NCBI GenBank assembly: GCA_021414085.1
Contig: JAIOPC010000014.1
Coordinates: 372,001-436,000 of the forward strand
Length of the DNA: 64,000 bases
Source of the DNA: Actinomycetes bacterium
GTDB taxonomy: Bacteria; Actinomycetota; Acidimicrobiia; Acidimicrobiales; Ilumatobacteraceae
Direction: 5' to 3'
Part shown: piece after piece, positions 38,500 through 46,703 of the stretch
Layout of the letters: each line of letters begins with the position of its first letter
How positions within the stretch are numbered: position 1 is the stretch's first letter
Notes under the pieces: generated by a model
Told to the model about the DNA's origin: nothing
Seen by the model: only the letters and a program-made list of their open reading frames with translations
Database searches by the model: none
Translations under genes and position numbers: made by a program

Positions 38500-38505
38500 A
38501 GTCTG
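38500..38505 (-). promoter_or_regulatory. Putative -10 element of the methyltransferase gene
   Basis: CAGACT on the minus strand ends six bases before GTG 38493. The same hexamer precedes the leucine leader at 59256-59261. Confidence 0.35.
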
Positions 38506-38540
38506 GCCCAGCCGGTCCCCAAGGTGACGATCGTTTGGGT

Positions 38541-38546
38541 CAGAAT
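38541..38546 (+). promoter_or_regulatory. Putative -10 element at the head of the MoxR-type cluster
   Basis: CAGAAT ends six bases before GTG 38553, the first gene of a chain of six plus-strand genes reaching 43697. Confidence 0.35.
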
Positions 38547-38552
38547 GGACGG

Positions 38553-39500
38553 GTGACGAGCTGGGTCGAGATTGAGTCGAAGACCCCACCGCCGGAAGCC
38601 GCCGCGGCCACGCCAGCTGTGGCGCCGAAACCTGCGACGGCGACGCGTTTGCGGCGCACCGATCAACTCGTGGTCGGCTCGATCGACGCAGCTGCGCACG
38701 TCTTTCAACGGCGCGCTCGCCACGTAGTGCTCGGCTCGGCCGTGCTGATGGTGCCGATGGTTGCACTGCACCTGCTGCTCACCGTGTTGGCGTTCGACCA
38801 ATACCAACAGTTCGACAGCTTCCTCGGTGACCGCGGCTACGTCGGTGTCGAGACCGGTCTGGTACTGCTGGGGTTAGTGGTGCAGTCGCTGAGCGCTCAC
38901 CTGATCGGTGCCTACACCGCTGCCTATCTTGTGCCGTATCAGATGGGTGGCGAGCCGCGGGTTGGCGTGTGCCTGCGTCGGGTTGTACGCAAGCTTCCAC
39001 TGCTGCTGCTGACGTGGGCGTTGACTCATTGGCCGACGCTGTTGACGATGTGGTGGTTCGCCACCATCGCGCCGACAGAGGTGTTTGGTCTGGCGTGGAT
39101 CATGGTGCCGGTGCTGGCGGTGATCAGCGCGATGTCGTTGGTTGTTGCACCGGTCGTAATGATCGAGCAGCTCGGCGTGCGGTCGATCGCGAGGGCGTGG
39201 CGGTTGGCCCGCACGCGTTTCGGCGCCGCCTTTGGCTTTGTGTTCGCGTGCGGCTTGCTTGGGGCGATGTTGGCGGCGTTCATTGCGTTTCTACCGCAAT
39301 TGGCTAAGTCGACGGGCTTCATCACCTTCGGTTCCTTTGGATGGCTCGTCCAGGGCGTGACCACCCAGTTGGCTGTGTTGATCGTTTTGCCCTTCGTCGC
39401 GATCGCCACCGCGCAGATGTACTTGCAGTTGCGCGTGCACGCCGAGGGTCTCGACATCGCCATCGCCGCCGATCGAGCCTTTGGCAGGGTCGCATCATGA
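38553..39500 (+). CDS. Polytopic membrane protein heading the MoxR cluster
   Basis: 315 residues from GTG 38553. A Pro/Ala/Thr cytoplasmic N-terminus is followed by a long helix (RRTDQLVVGSIDAAAHVFQR) and about six membrane segments (for example HVVLGSAVLMVPMVALHLLL; LAWIMVPVLAVISAMSLVVA). The repeated basic loop SIARAWRLARTRFGAAFG resembles the DUF7544/YciC-type membrane proteins often placed at this point in actinobacterial MoxR clusters. Function unknown. Its stop overlaps the DUF4129-type gene by ATGA. Confidence 0.75.
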   Translation: MTSWVEIESKTPPPEAAAATPAVAPKPATATRLRRTDQLVVGSIDAAAHVFQRRARHVVLGSAVLMVPMVALHLLLTVLAFDQYQQFDSFLGDRGYVGVETGLVLLGLVVQSLSAHLIGAYTAAYLVPYQMGGEPRVGVCLRRVVRKLPLLLLTWALTHWPTLLTMWWFATIAPTEVFGLAWIMVPVLAVISAMSLVVAPVVMIEQLGVRSIARAWRLARTRFGAAFGFVFACGLLGAMLAAFIAFLPQLAKSTGFITFGSFGWLVQGVTTQLAVLIVLPFVAIATAQMYLQLRVHAEGLDIAIAADRAFGRVAS

Positions 39501-40183
39501 GAGCGTTCGCGAGATTGATCATCCTGTTCGTCAGCGGCTCCGACCCGTTGGAGCCGATCGACCAAGACCCCGATGCCGTGCGCGAGGAAGCGTGTCGGTT
39601 GGTGTCGCGCGATCAAGCGGTGTGTGCGCCCCCCGACACCACTCCACCACCGAGAGGTTCGGGCAGCAGTGGAGTGAACGTGGATTGGCTGGGAACGCTG
39701 CTGTGGATAGTGCTCATAGCCGCAGTCCTGGTGGCGATGGTGTACCTCGCTCGTTACTTAATGCAGCGTTCGGGTCGCGGTCGTGCGAAAAAGAAGCGCG
39801 AGACCGCTGAAGACGGCGAACTGGATGAAGTCGAGCAAGCGGCGGTAGCCATCGATCGATCGCGCGAGCCGACGAATTGGCGGGCAGAGGCCGACGAACA
39901 TCGTCGTGCTGGCCGTTATCGCGAGGCGATGCGCTGCCGGTATCGCGCGCTGGTCGGCGACCTCGCCCGCCGCGGCTTGATCGACGAGATTCCTGGCCGC
40001 ACAACGGGCGAGGAACGCACACAGTTGCGACGAGTGCAACCCGATGCGAGCAGCCCGTTCACCTCTGCTGCAGACCTGTTCGATGACGCATGGTTTGGGC
40101 ATCACGCGGTCGACGCTGCCGACGACGATCGCTTCCAGTCATTCGAACGCGACGTGCTCGCCAAGTCGCCGGTGCGCAAGTGA
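39497..40183 (+). CDS. DUF4129-type membrane protein
   Basis: 228 residues from ATG 39497. A periplasmic-type N-terminal segment with a Pro/Ser/Gly linker leads to one membrane helix (about 67-89, WLGTLLWIVLIAAVLVAMVY), a basic/acidic linker, then a helical cytoplasmic domain: EADEHRRAGRYREAMRCRYR and LVGDLARRGLIDEIPGRTTG, the DUF4129 signature. In related clusters it partners transglutaminase-like or DUF4350 proteins. Overlaps both neighbours by ATGA and GTGA. Confidence 0.8.
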   Translation: MRAFARLIILFVSGSDPLEPIDQDPDAVREEACRLVSRDQAVCAPPDTTPPPRGSGSSGVNVDWLGTLLWIVLIAAVLVAMVYLARYLMQRSGRGRAKKKRETAEDGELDEVEQAAVAIDRSREPTNWRAEADEHRRAGRYREAMRCRYRALVGDLARRGLIDEIPGRTTGEERTQLRRVQPDASSPFTSAADLFDDAWFGHHAVDAADDDRFQSFERDVLAKSPVRK

Positions 40184-41370
40184 GCGCGCGTCAGGCGAAA
40201 CAGTCCAGCGGCAGCGGTGCCCGTGTCGGGCTCTCCGCGTTGCTGGTCGTTGCAATCGCGGTGATCATGCTGCTACTCGTACGCGCGCGGCCCGAAGCGG
40301 AGCCCTTCGACCCACGCAGCTCGGATTCACTTGGCACCCGTGGGCTTGTCCTACTGTTGGAGCAGCAGGGCGCCAGCGTCGATATCGCACGTTCCGCACC
40401 AGGCGCAGGCGCCGACGCACGAGTGTTAGTACTGCAAGACCGACTGAACGACTCGCAACGGCAAGAACTGCTGCAGTTTGTCGAAGCCGGTGGCTTGCTG
40501 GTGATGGCCGATCCCGACAGCGAGATTCTCGAAGGTCTTGTGGTTTCTCGCACGATTGAAGGTGAGGTGCCAGCCTTCGCTGGCAACGATCCTTTGGAAC
40601 AGACCAACGTGCCGCTCGACGAGTGTGATGTGCCGGCGCTCGCACAGCTGCGCGGCTTGTTCGTGATTCGCGGCTCTCGCTTTCGCGTCCCCGAGGGGGC
40701 TCGCTCGTGTTTCGTCGACAACGGCAGCGCCTTCGCGATTGTCGGCGAATACGGTGCGGGATTGATCGTGCAACTGGGCGACAACGAACTCTTCACGAAC
40801 CACCTGTTGCGCTACGCCGACAACGGTCCGCTGGCGGCGGCATTGCTTGCTCCGAACGCAGACGCGCAAGTCAGCATTCTGCTCGGAGAAGAAGCCGCCA
40901 AGTCGACTGCGGATATCGGAACCGGCGAGAAGACGTTGTCGGATCTGTTGCGGCCGAGTGTGTGGATGGCCCTCGCGCAACTCGCGCTCGCCTTCATCAT
41001 CTTTGCGACTGCGCGGGCTGTGCGACCCGGGCGACCTGTGCGCGAACCCGAGCAGGTTCCAGTCGCCGGTAGCGAGTTGGTGGTTGCGACCGGCACGCTG
41101 ATGCGACGCGCACGCCACGCTGAACGCGCCGGGTGGATGTTGCGCGGCAACCTGTATCGAGCGTTGTGTCAGCGGTTCCATTTGCCCACCACCGCTTCGA
41201 TCGCCGCGCTCGACGAAGTGGTCGCAGCCAACACCTCGCTGCCCGTCGGTCACGTCGCCGCCGTGCTGCAGCGTGAGGTGCACGACGACAAGGGTCTGCT
41301 CGAACTCAGCAACAGTCTGCAAGCAATTCGCGCCGCAACACTCGAAACACTTGAAGGAGCCAACTCGTGA
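40180..41370 (+). CDS. DUF4350 domain membrane protein
   Basis: 396 residues from GTG 40180. A membrane helix at about 15-35 (VGLSALLVVAIAVIMLLLV) leads to an extracellular domain with DSLGTRGLVLLLEQQGASVD, VLVLQDRLNDSQRQELLQFV and GGLLVMADPDS (the DUF4350 GATase-like fold). A second membrane helix at about 268-287 (VWMALAQLALAFIIFATARA) precedes a helical cytoplasmic tail. The M. tuberculosis counterpart in the same order is Rv3691. Function unknown; the cluster may handle envelope assembly or protein maturation. Confidence 0.85.
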   Translation: MSARQAKQSSGSGARVGLSALLVVAIAVIMLLLVRARPEAEPFDPRSSDSLGTRGLVLLLEQQGASVDIARSAPGAGADARVLVLQDRLNDSQRQELLQFVEAGGLLVMADPDSEILEGLVVSRTIEGEVPAFAGNDPLEQTNVPLDECDVPALAQLRGLFVIRGSRFRVPEGARSCFVDNGSAFAIVGEYGAGLIVQLGDNELFTNHLLRYADNGPLAAALLAPNADAQVSILLGEEAAKSTADIGTGEKTLSDLLRPSVWMALAQLALAFIIFATARAVRPGRPVREPEQVPVAGSELVVATGTLMRRARHAERAGWMLRGNLYRALCQRFHLPTTASIAALDEVVAANTSLPVGHVAAVLQREVHDDKGLLELSNSLQAIRAATLETLEGANS

Positions 41371-42347
41371 CCAATTCCGTCACTCCCGAGAACCGATCCC
41401 CACTCGATGCCGTGCTCGCCGTGCGCGCCGAAGTCGCGAAAGTGGTGGTCGGACAAGAAGGTGTGCTCACCGGGGCCATCGCTGCGCTTCTTGTGCATGG
41501 CCACGTGCTGCTGGAGGGTGTGCCCGGCGTTGCGAAGACGCTGTTGGCGAAGAGCCTCGCTTCCGCGTTCGACATGAAGTTCACGCGGTTGCAGTTCACC
41601 CCCGACCTGATGCCCAGCGACGTGATTGGTCAACAGCTTGTCGAGCAATCGGGGGGCGGCATCTCGTTCCGTTTTCGTGAGGGGCCGGTCTTCACCAACC
41701 TGCTGCTTGCCGACGAGATCAACCGCACGCCACCCAAGACACAGGCCGCGTTGCTGGAGGCCATGGAGGAGCGACAGGTCAGTTACGACGGCCACACGTT
41801 GCGCCTGCCGGAGCCGTTCTTGGTGATCGCCACCCAAAACCCGATTGAGTACGAAGGCACGTATCCGCTACCGGAAGCGCAGCTCGATCGCTTCTTGTTC
41901 AAGCTCAACGTGAACTATCCGACTGCTGAACAAGAGCTGGAGATGATCGCCCGCCACGACGCCGGGCTCGATCCGCACGACATGCGCAGCGCTGGCGTGC
42001 AACCGGTTGCGAATGCTGCCGATCTTGCGGCTGGACGCGCCGCTATCCAACGGATTCGTGTCGACACGTCTGTGCAGCAGTACATCGTCTCGCTCTGCCG
42101 CGCCACCCGCGAGTCGCCGTCGCTGCAGCTCGGTGTCTCGCCGCGTGGTGCGACATGGTTGCTGCATGCGTCGAAGGCATGGGCATGGCTGAGTGGCCGC
42201 GACTTCGTGACGCCCGACGAGGTAAAGGCTGTTGCGAAGCCGTGTATGCGTCATCGCGTCATGGTCCGCCCGGAGCTTGAGCTGGAGGGCACGTCGGCCG
42301 ACGCCGTGCTCGACGGTCTACTCGCCACGATTCCCACGCCGCGCTGA
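41367..42347 (+). CDS. MoxR family AAA+ ATPase
   Basis: 326 residues from GTG 41367, overlapping the DUF4350 stop. Walker A is LLEGVPGVAKTLLAKSLA, Walker B LLLADEINRTPPKTQAALLE, then sensor 1 FLVIATQNPIEYEGTYPLPE and Arg-finger region AQLDRFLFK. MoxR ATPases act with VWA or DUF58 proteins as chaperones that insert cofactors or remodel protein complexes. The DUF58 partner is the next gene, 21 bases on. Confidence 0.95.
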   Translation: MTNSVTPENRSPLDAVLAVRAEVAKVVVGQEGVLTGAIAALLVHGHVLLEGVPGVAKTLLAKSLASAFDMKFTRLQFTPDLMPSDVIGQQLVEQSGGGISFRFREGPVFTNLLLADEINRTPPKTQAALLEAMEERQVSYDGHTLRLPEPFLVIATQNPIEYEGTYPLPEAQLDRFLFKLNVNYPTAEQELEMIARHDAGLDPHDMRSAGVQPVANAADLAAGRAAIQRIRVDTSVQQYIVSLCRATRESPSLQLGVSPRGATWLLHASKAWAWLSGRDFVTPDEVKAVAKPCMRHRVMVRPELELEGTSADAVLDGLLATIPTPR

Positions 42348-42368
42348 CTCGTCGACAACGAGAACTTC

Positions 42369-43697
42369 GTGCGTCGCCGTATTGCCTACCCGATACCAAC
42401 GGTGTGGTTCGCCGCGCTCGCGGCGGCCAGCGGGCTGCTCTTGTTTGCGTGGCCGGGCAGCAGTTGGTGGGCGTTGTGGACGGTTGAGCTGCTGCTGCTG
42501 GTGGTGCTTGTCGTCGATACGTTGGCGTGCGTATCGCCGCAGCGGATCGACGTGCAACGCGAGGTTGCTGAGTCGGTGACCGTTGGCGAATCAGCGACGC
42601 TGACTTGGCTCATCGACAACCACTCGTCGCGCGGGGGCCGGGTCACCGTCAGCGATGCGTTGTGGCCGAGCTTGGGGGCCGAGCGTCGTCGCGTTGGCGC
42701 GTTCCTGCGCAGTGGAGCACGCTTGAAGTCGAGGACTGTCCTGCGGCCGACGCGGCGCGGTCGCTTTCCGCTGAACGACGTAACCGTGCGCGTCGAAGGA
42801 CCGTTGCGCATGATCAGCCGCCAAGCCACTCGCGATGTTCCGGGCGGACTGCGCGTGATGCCGGCGTACCCAAGTCGTGAGGAAGTGCAGCGTCGCATGC
42901 GGATGCCGCGGGTCCTGGAAGTGGGCCTGCGCAGCATTCGTACGAGCGGCGGCGGCACCGAGTTCGATCAGTTACGCGACTTTCGTCCCGACGACGAGTT
43001 CCGTCGTATCGACTGGGCCGCCACAGTGCGACTGCAGCGTCCGATTGTCAAGCAATATCGCGCAGAACGCAATCAGAACATTGTCCTGTTGATGGACAAC
43101 GGGCGCGTCATGGCCGGCGTCGTGGGAGGAGTTCCGCGCGTTGAGCACGCCATGGATGCGGTGCTCGGTGTCGTGCAGGTGGCAACCAAGTTGGGCGACC
43201 GCGCCGGTCTGGTCACGTTCGATCGTCAAGTACGCAGCATTCTCGTGCCCACCAACGGCAAGAGCCAGCTCGGCCGTGCTGCCGAGGCGATGTACATGCT
43301 CGAGCCGGATTACAGCGAGAGCGCCTATCAAGTGGCGTTCAGTGCGGCCACCGCGAGATTCCGGCGACGCTCGATGTTCATCGTGCTCACCGATCTCGTC
43401 GAGTCGGCGGTCGAGCAGGCATTGCTGCCGGCAATTCCGATCATCACTCGCCGTCATCTGGTGGTGGTTGCCGCGGTGCAGGATCCGCTGGTCAAAGCAT
43501 GGGCTGATGGCGCAACGCATGAGTGGGCGAGCGAGGCGTATCGCCAAGCGGCGGCCGTCAACATGTTGCAGCAGCGCGCACGAGCGACGGCACGATTGCG
43601 AGCCGCCGGCGCTGTGGTCATCGACGCCGCGCCTGGTCAGCTGGCCATCGAACTCGTCGACACATACTTGGCGCTGAAGGCCAGCGGCCGCCTCTGA
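42369..43697 (+). CDS. DUF58 / VWA-like partner of MoxR
   Basis: 442 residues from GTG 42369. Two membrane helices at about 8-29 and 33-53 are followed by a beta domain and the DUF58 core (RTSGGGTEFDQLRDFRPDDE, then RRIDWAATVRLQRPIVKQYR) and a VWA-like segment with LLMDNGRVMAG replacing a classical DxSxS MIDAS. It is the usual partner of MoxR ATPases. Its stop abuts the stop of the convergent SpoIIM-like gene with no gap. Confidence 0.92.
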   Translation: MRRRIAYPIPTVWFAALAAASGLLLFAWPGSSWWALWTVELLLLVVLVVDTLACVSPQRIDVQREVAESVTVGESATLTWLIDNHSSRGGRVTVSDALWPSLGAERRRVGAFLRSGARLKSRTVLRPTRRGRFPLNDVTVRVEGPLRMISRQATRDVPGGLRVMPAYPSREEVQRRMRMPRVLEVGLRSIRTSGGGTEFDQLRDFRPDDEFRRIDWAATVRLQRPIVKQYRAERNQNIVLLMDNGRVMAGVVGGVPRVEHAMDAVLGVVQVATKLGDRAGLVTFDRQVRSILVPTNGKSQLGRAAEAMYMLEPDYSESAYQVAFSAATARFRRRSMFIVLTDLVESAVEQALLPAIPIITRRHLVVVAAVQDPLVKAWADGATHEWASEAYRQAAAVNMLQQRARATARLRAAGAVVIDAAPGQLAIELVDTYLALKASGRL

Positions 43698-44690
43698 CTA
43701 CAGCGGTGCGTCTGGTGTGTAGTTCTCGTAGCCCTGACGGCGCGCGCGAATCGCAAACCTGATCGTCCAACCCCAGAAGAGCGTGAACACCAGCACGCCG
43801 ATGCCAATACGCAGTGAGGTTGGCCACGGCCGGCCGGTGACGAAACCTTCGACCAGCGCAGCCAGTAGGAAAGCGACGACCAGTCCGACAAGAACGCTGC
43901 CGGCGCGCCTGGCTTCCTCAGTGAGCGCGTTCGCGCGCGAACGATCGCCAGGGTCGATGATGGCCCACCCGATGCGCAGGCCAGCGGCCCCGGCGACGAT
44001 GACGGCAGACATCTCGAGCATCCCGTGCGGCAGGATCAACCCCCAGAACTTGTCGGCCTGCCCCACGTTGGTGAAAAGCCCACCCGCGATGCCGATGTTC
44101 GCGCCGTTGAAGGCGAGCAATACTGCGGTGACAACGCACAGCAAAATGCCAGACGCGAACGCCAAGAACCCGACTCGGACGTTGTTGAGGAACACCTGTG
44201 TCGCGAAGTTCTGCGCCGGCTGGTTGCTGTAGTAGCTCTCAAAGTCCTGATCGATGTATTGCTGCGCGGCAGCGTCTGGCGCGACGACGTCGAAGGCTGC
44301 AGGCGAGACTGCGAGCCAAATCTGAAACACTGCCCACGGTAGGCAGGTGAGCAGCGCGGCGATACCGATGTAGCGCCGCAGCGCATAGATCGCAGCCGGA
44401 AACGTGATGGTCGCGAAGTGTGTGACACCGCGACGTACCTCCGTGTCGGGCTGCCCGTACAAAACTCCGTGCGCATCGGTGACGAGCAGCGTCAATCGGT
44501 TGACCAGCGCAGAGTCGCCCGCGTATTCGACGCGTGCGTGGGCGAGGTTGGCGCCACCGCGCTGATAAAGGTGCACCAACTCGTCGAGCTCGTCCGGCGC
44601 GACTTGGGCCACCTTGCGGGTTTTCTCGGTGAGCTGCTGCAGCCGCCACCATGCACCCTGATGCGTTGCGACGAAGGCATCGATATCCAC
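43698..44690 (-). CDS. SpoIIM / stage II sporulation protein M-like membrane protein
   Basis: 330 residues from GTG 44690. A helical cytoplasmic N-terminus (DELDELVHLYQRGGANLAHA) leads to about five membrane segments, with the family motifs FLNNVRVGFLAFASGIL and LILPHGMLEMSAVIVAGAAG. Although named after Bacillus SpoIIM, these proteins occur in non-sporulating actinobacteria beside MoxR/DUF58/RDD genes and do not imply sporulation. It diverges from the RDD gene across 52 bases. Confidence 0.9.
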   Translation of the reverse strand: MDIDAFVATHQGAWWRLQQLTEKTRKVAQVAPDELDELVHLYQRGGANLAHARVEYAGDSALVNRLTLLVTDAHGVLYGQPDTEVRRGVTHFATITFPAAIYALRRYIGIAALLTCLPWAVFQIWLAVSPAAFDVVAPDAAAQQYIDQDFESYYSNQPAQNFATQVFLNNVRVGFLAFASGILLCVVTAVLLAFNGANIGIAGGLFTNVGQADKFWGLILPHGMLEMSAVIVAGAAGLRIGWAIIDPGDRSRANALTEEARRAGSVLVGLVVAFLLAALVEGFVTGRPWPTSLRIGIGVLVFTLFWGWTIRFAIRARRQGYENYTPDAPL

Positions 44691-44698
44691 TGTCGTTC

Positions 44699-44704
44699 AG
44701 GGTA
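44699..44704 (-). promoter_or_regulatory. Putative -10 element, leaderless start of the SpoIIM-like gene
   Basis: TACCCT on the minus strand ends eight bases before GTG 44690. Confidence 0.4.
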
Positions 44705-44727
44705 ATCGTTCCGGGCAATCGTGCTTC

Positions 44728-44733
44728 TAGGGT
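44728..44733 (+). promoter_or_regulatory. Putative -10 element, start of the RDD gene
   Basis: TAGGGT ends nine bases before ATG 44743, with a weak GAGAG in between that might serve as a short ribosome site. Confidence 0.35.
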
Positions 44734-44742
44734 AAGAGAGAT

Positions 44743-45510
44743 ATGGAGGGCATCGTCACCCCGGAAGCGGTCGTGCTCGACGTGCAGACAGCAGGTGTCG
44801 CCTCGCGCGTCTTTGCTGGGATCATCGATTTGTTGATTCAGCTCGGCATCTTGCTCGTTGGTTCAATGATGCTGGCGGTGCTCGGGCTCACCGGTACGTC
44901 GACGCGACTGTTTACAACTCTGTTGTTCGCCGCGGTGATTATGGGGTACCCGGTCATCAGCGAGACGCTGATGCGCGGTCGCACAATTGGTAAGCGAGCG
45001 ATGGGCTTGCGCGCCGTCACTGTCGAGGGTGCGCCGATCCGACTGCGTCATGCGCTGTTGCGCATGATGGGTGGCTTGGTCGATCGCTTCTTGCCCCCGC
45101 TCGGCGTGACGGGAATGCTGTTCGTGCTGGGAACCTCTCGTCACCAAAGAGTCGGCGATCTGCTTGCCGGCACGATTGTGATTCGCGATCCGGAGCGCAC
45201 TCCGCTACCCGCGGCGGTGTGGTTCCCTGTGCCACCCGGTTGTGAGGCGTTCGCGGCGACTATCGACCCGACGGCGATGACCGACCAGCAGTACACGGTG
45301 ATTCGGTCGTTTCTGATGCGCAACCGCGAGTTGTCGGTCGACGCGCGTTTCGCCCTGGCGACGGATCTCGCGCAGCGGGCGGCGACCACGCTGCGCCATG
45401 CGGGTGCTACGACGGTTCACCCCGAGGCCTATCTATTGTGCGTGATCAGTCGCTATCAACGGCGCAACTTCCCGAACTACCAGCCAAGTGCGTGGCAAGC
45501 GAACAGCTAA
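44743..45510 (+). CDS. RDD family membrane protein
   Basis: 255 residues. After MEGIVTPEAVVLDVQTAGVA, the RDD signature follows: ASRVFAGIIDLLIQLGILLV with the Arg-Asp pair in and after helix 1, then a second helix, GRTIGKRAMGLRAVTVEG and HQRVGDLLAGTIVIRD, with about four spans in all. The C-terminal 90 residues are cytoplasmic and helical. RDD proteins may transport ions or small solutes. With SpoIIM, DUF58 and MoxR this reproduces the M. tuberculosis Rv3691-Rv3695 neighbourhood. Confidence 0.92.
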   Translation: MEGIVTPEAVVLDVQTAGVASRVFAGIIDLLIQLGILLVGSMMLAVLGLTGTSTRLFTTLLFAAVIMGYPVISETLMRGRTIGKRAMGLRAVTVEGAPIRLRHALLRMMGGLVDRFLPPLGVTGMLFVLGTSRHQRVGDLLAGTIVIRDPERTPLPAAVWFPVPPGCEAFAATIDPTAMTDQQYTVIRSFLMRNRELSVDARFALATDLAQRAATTLRHAGATTVHPEAYLLCVISRYQRRNFPNYQPSAWQANS

Positions 45511-45526
45511 CTCGGTCGCCAGTTCG

Positions 45527-45532
45527 TAGCCT
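45527..45532 (+). promoter_or_regulatory. Putative -10 element, leaderless start of the cysteine desulfurase gene
   Basis: TAGCCT ends six bases before ATG 45539; no Shine-Dalgarno. The same hexamer and spacing are seen at the SDR gene. Confidence 0.45.
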
Positions 45533-45538
45533 TGCAGC

Positions 45539-46693
45539 ATGGCTTCGCCGGCTGCCTATACCTATCTCGACCACGCGGCAACTACGCCAATGCGCCCGCA
45601 GGCGGTTGCCGCGATGCTGCCCTTCCTTTCCGAGCGTTTCGCCAACCCGTCTGGCTCCCATCGCTTTGCCCGTGAGGCGCGGCGAGCGATCGACGAAGCC
45701 CGCGATGTGGTCGCCGACGTAATCGGATGCCGGCCCAGCGAAATCGTCTTCACCGGCAGCGGCACCGAGGCCGACAACACTGCCGTGCTCGGATCGGTCG
45801 CTCGTAGCGGCGGAACTGCCGCGTGTTCGGCCACGGAGCACCACGCGGTGTTGGAATGCGTGGAAAAGATTGGTGGGCACACCGTCGCTGTGAGTGCGGC
45901 CGGCGAGATCGACCTGGCTGCCCTCACGGCGACCCTTCAACGGGCGCCCGACGTGACAGTGGTGAGCGTGATGGCCGTCAACAACGAGGTCGGCACGATC
46001 AACGACCTTGCGGCTGTGCGCAAGGTCATGCGCCAGCACGCACCCAAGGCTCTGTTGCACACCGACGCGGTGCAGGCGGCGTGTTGGCTCGACCTGCGTG
46101 CGATCACACCGCACGTCGACTTTCTGTCGCTATCCGCGCACAAGTTTGGTGGCCCGAAGGGTGTTGGCCTGCTGGTAGCGCGTCAGGACGCACAGTTTGC
46201 TCCGACCCTGATCGGTGGTGGGCAGGAAGCCGAGCGGCGAAGCGGAACTCACAACGTCGGCGGCATTGTCGCGATGGCGGAAGCCCTGCGGCTTACCGAT
46301 GCGAATCGTGCGGCTGACATCGCCCGCATCGCCCCGCTGCGCGATCGATTGGTCGACGGACTTGTCGCCAACGTGCCCGGAGTTCACGAAACGGTCGCCC
46401 GCGATCGCAAGGTGGCTGGCTCGGCACACGTGTGTATCGAAGGGATCGAGAACGAGTCCCTGCTCTTCATGCTTGACGAAGCGTCTGTGTGCGCCAGCGC
46501 GGCCGCGGCCTGTGCCGCGGGTGCGATGGAGCCCTCGCATGTGTTGGCCGCGATGGGAGTGGCGCGCGAGTTGGTCCTGGGTGCAGTTCGCTTCAGTCTG
46601 GGTGTCACCTCGACCGAAGCTGATGTCGATCGTGGTATCGAGGTAGTTGCGGAAGCAGTGCAACGACTGCGCCGTGTGCGGGTGACGTCTTGA
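45539..46693 (+). CDS. iscS: Cysteine desulfurase (IscS/NifS type)
   Basis: 384 residues. PLP enzyme that removes sulfur from cysteine. YLDHAATTPMRPQAVAAM, TGSGTEADNTAVLG and the PLP lysine in LSAHKFGGPKGVG are present. The sulfur-accepting Cys is in the loop AAACAAGAMEPSHVLAAMG. Ten bases separate it from mnmA, which needs exactly this sulfur, so the pair forms a tRNA thiolation unit; the Nfu-like carrier at 30 kb may also draw on it. Confidence 0.94.
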   Translation: MASPAAYTYLDHAATTPMRPQAVAAMLPFLSERFANPSGSHRFAREARRAIDEARDVVADVIGCRPSEIVFTGSGTEADNTAVLGSVARSGGTAACSATEHHAVLECVEKIGGHTVAVSAAGEIDLAALTATLQRAPDVTVVSVMAVNNEVGTINDLAAVRKVMRQHAPKALLHTDAVQAACWLDLRAITPHVDFLSLSAHKFGGPKGVGLLVARQDAQFAPTLIGGGQEAERRSGTHNVGGIVAMAEALRLTDANRAADIARIAPLRDRLVDGLVANVPGVHETVARDRKVAGSAHVCIEGIENESLLFMLDEASVCASAAAACAAGAMEPSHVLAAMGVARELVLGAVRFSLGVTSTEADVDRGIEVVAEAVQRLRRVRVTS

Positions 46694-46703
46694 GGGTGGC
46701 GAC

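Noticed and set aside
43698-44690. SpoIIM-like gene as evidence of sporulation
   Set aside because: The family is widespread in non-sporulating actinobacteria with MoxR/DUF58/RDD genes, and no other sporulation gene is present.
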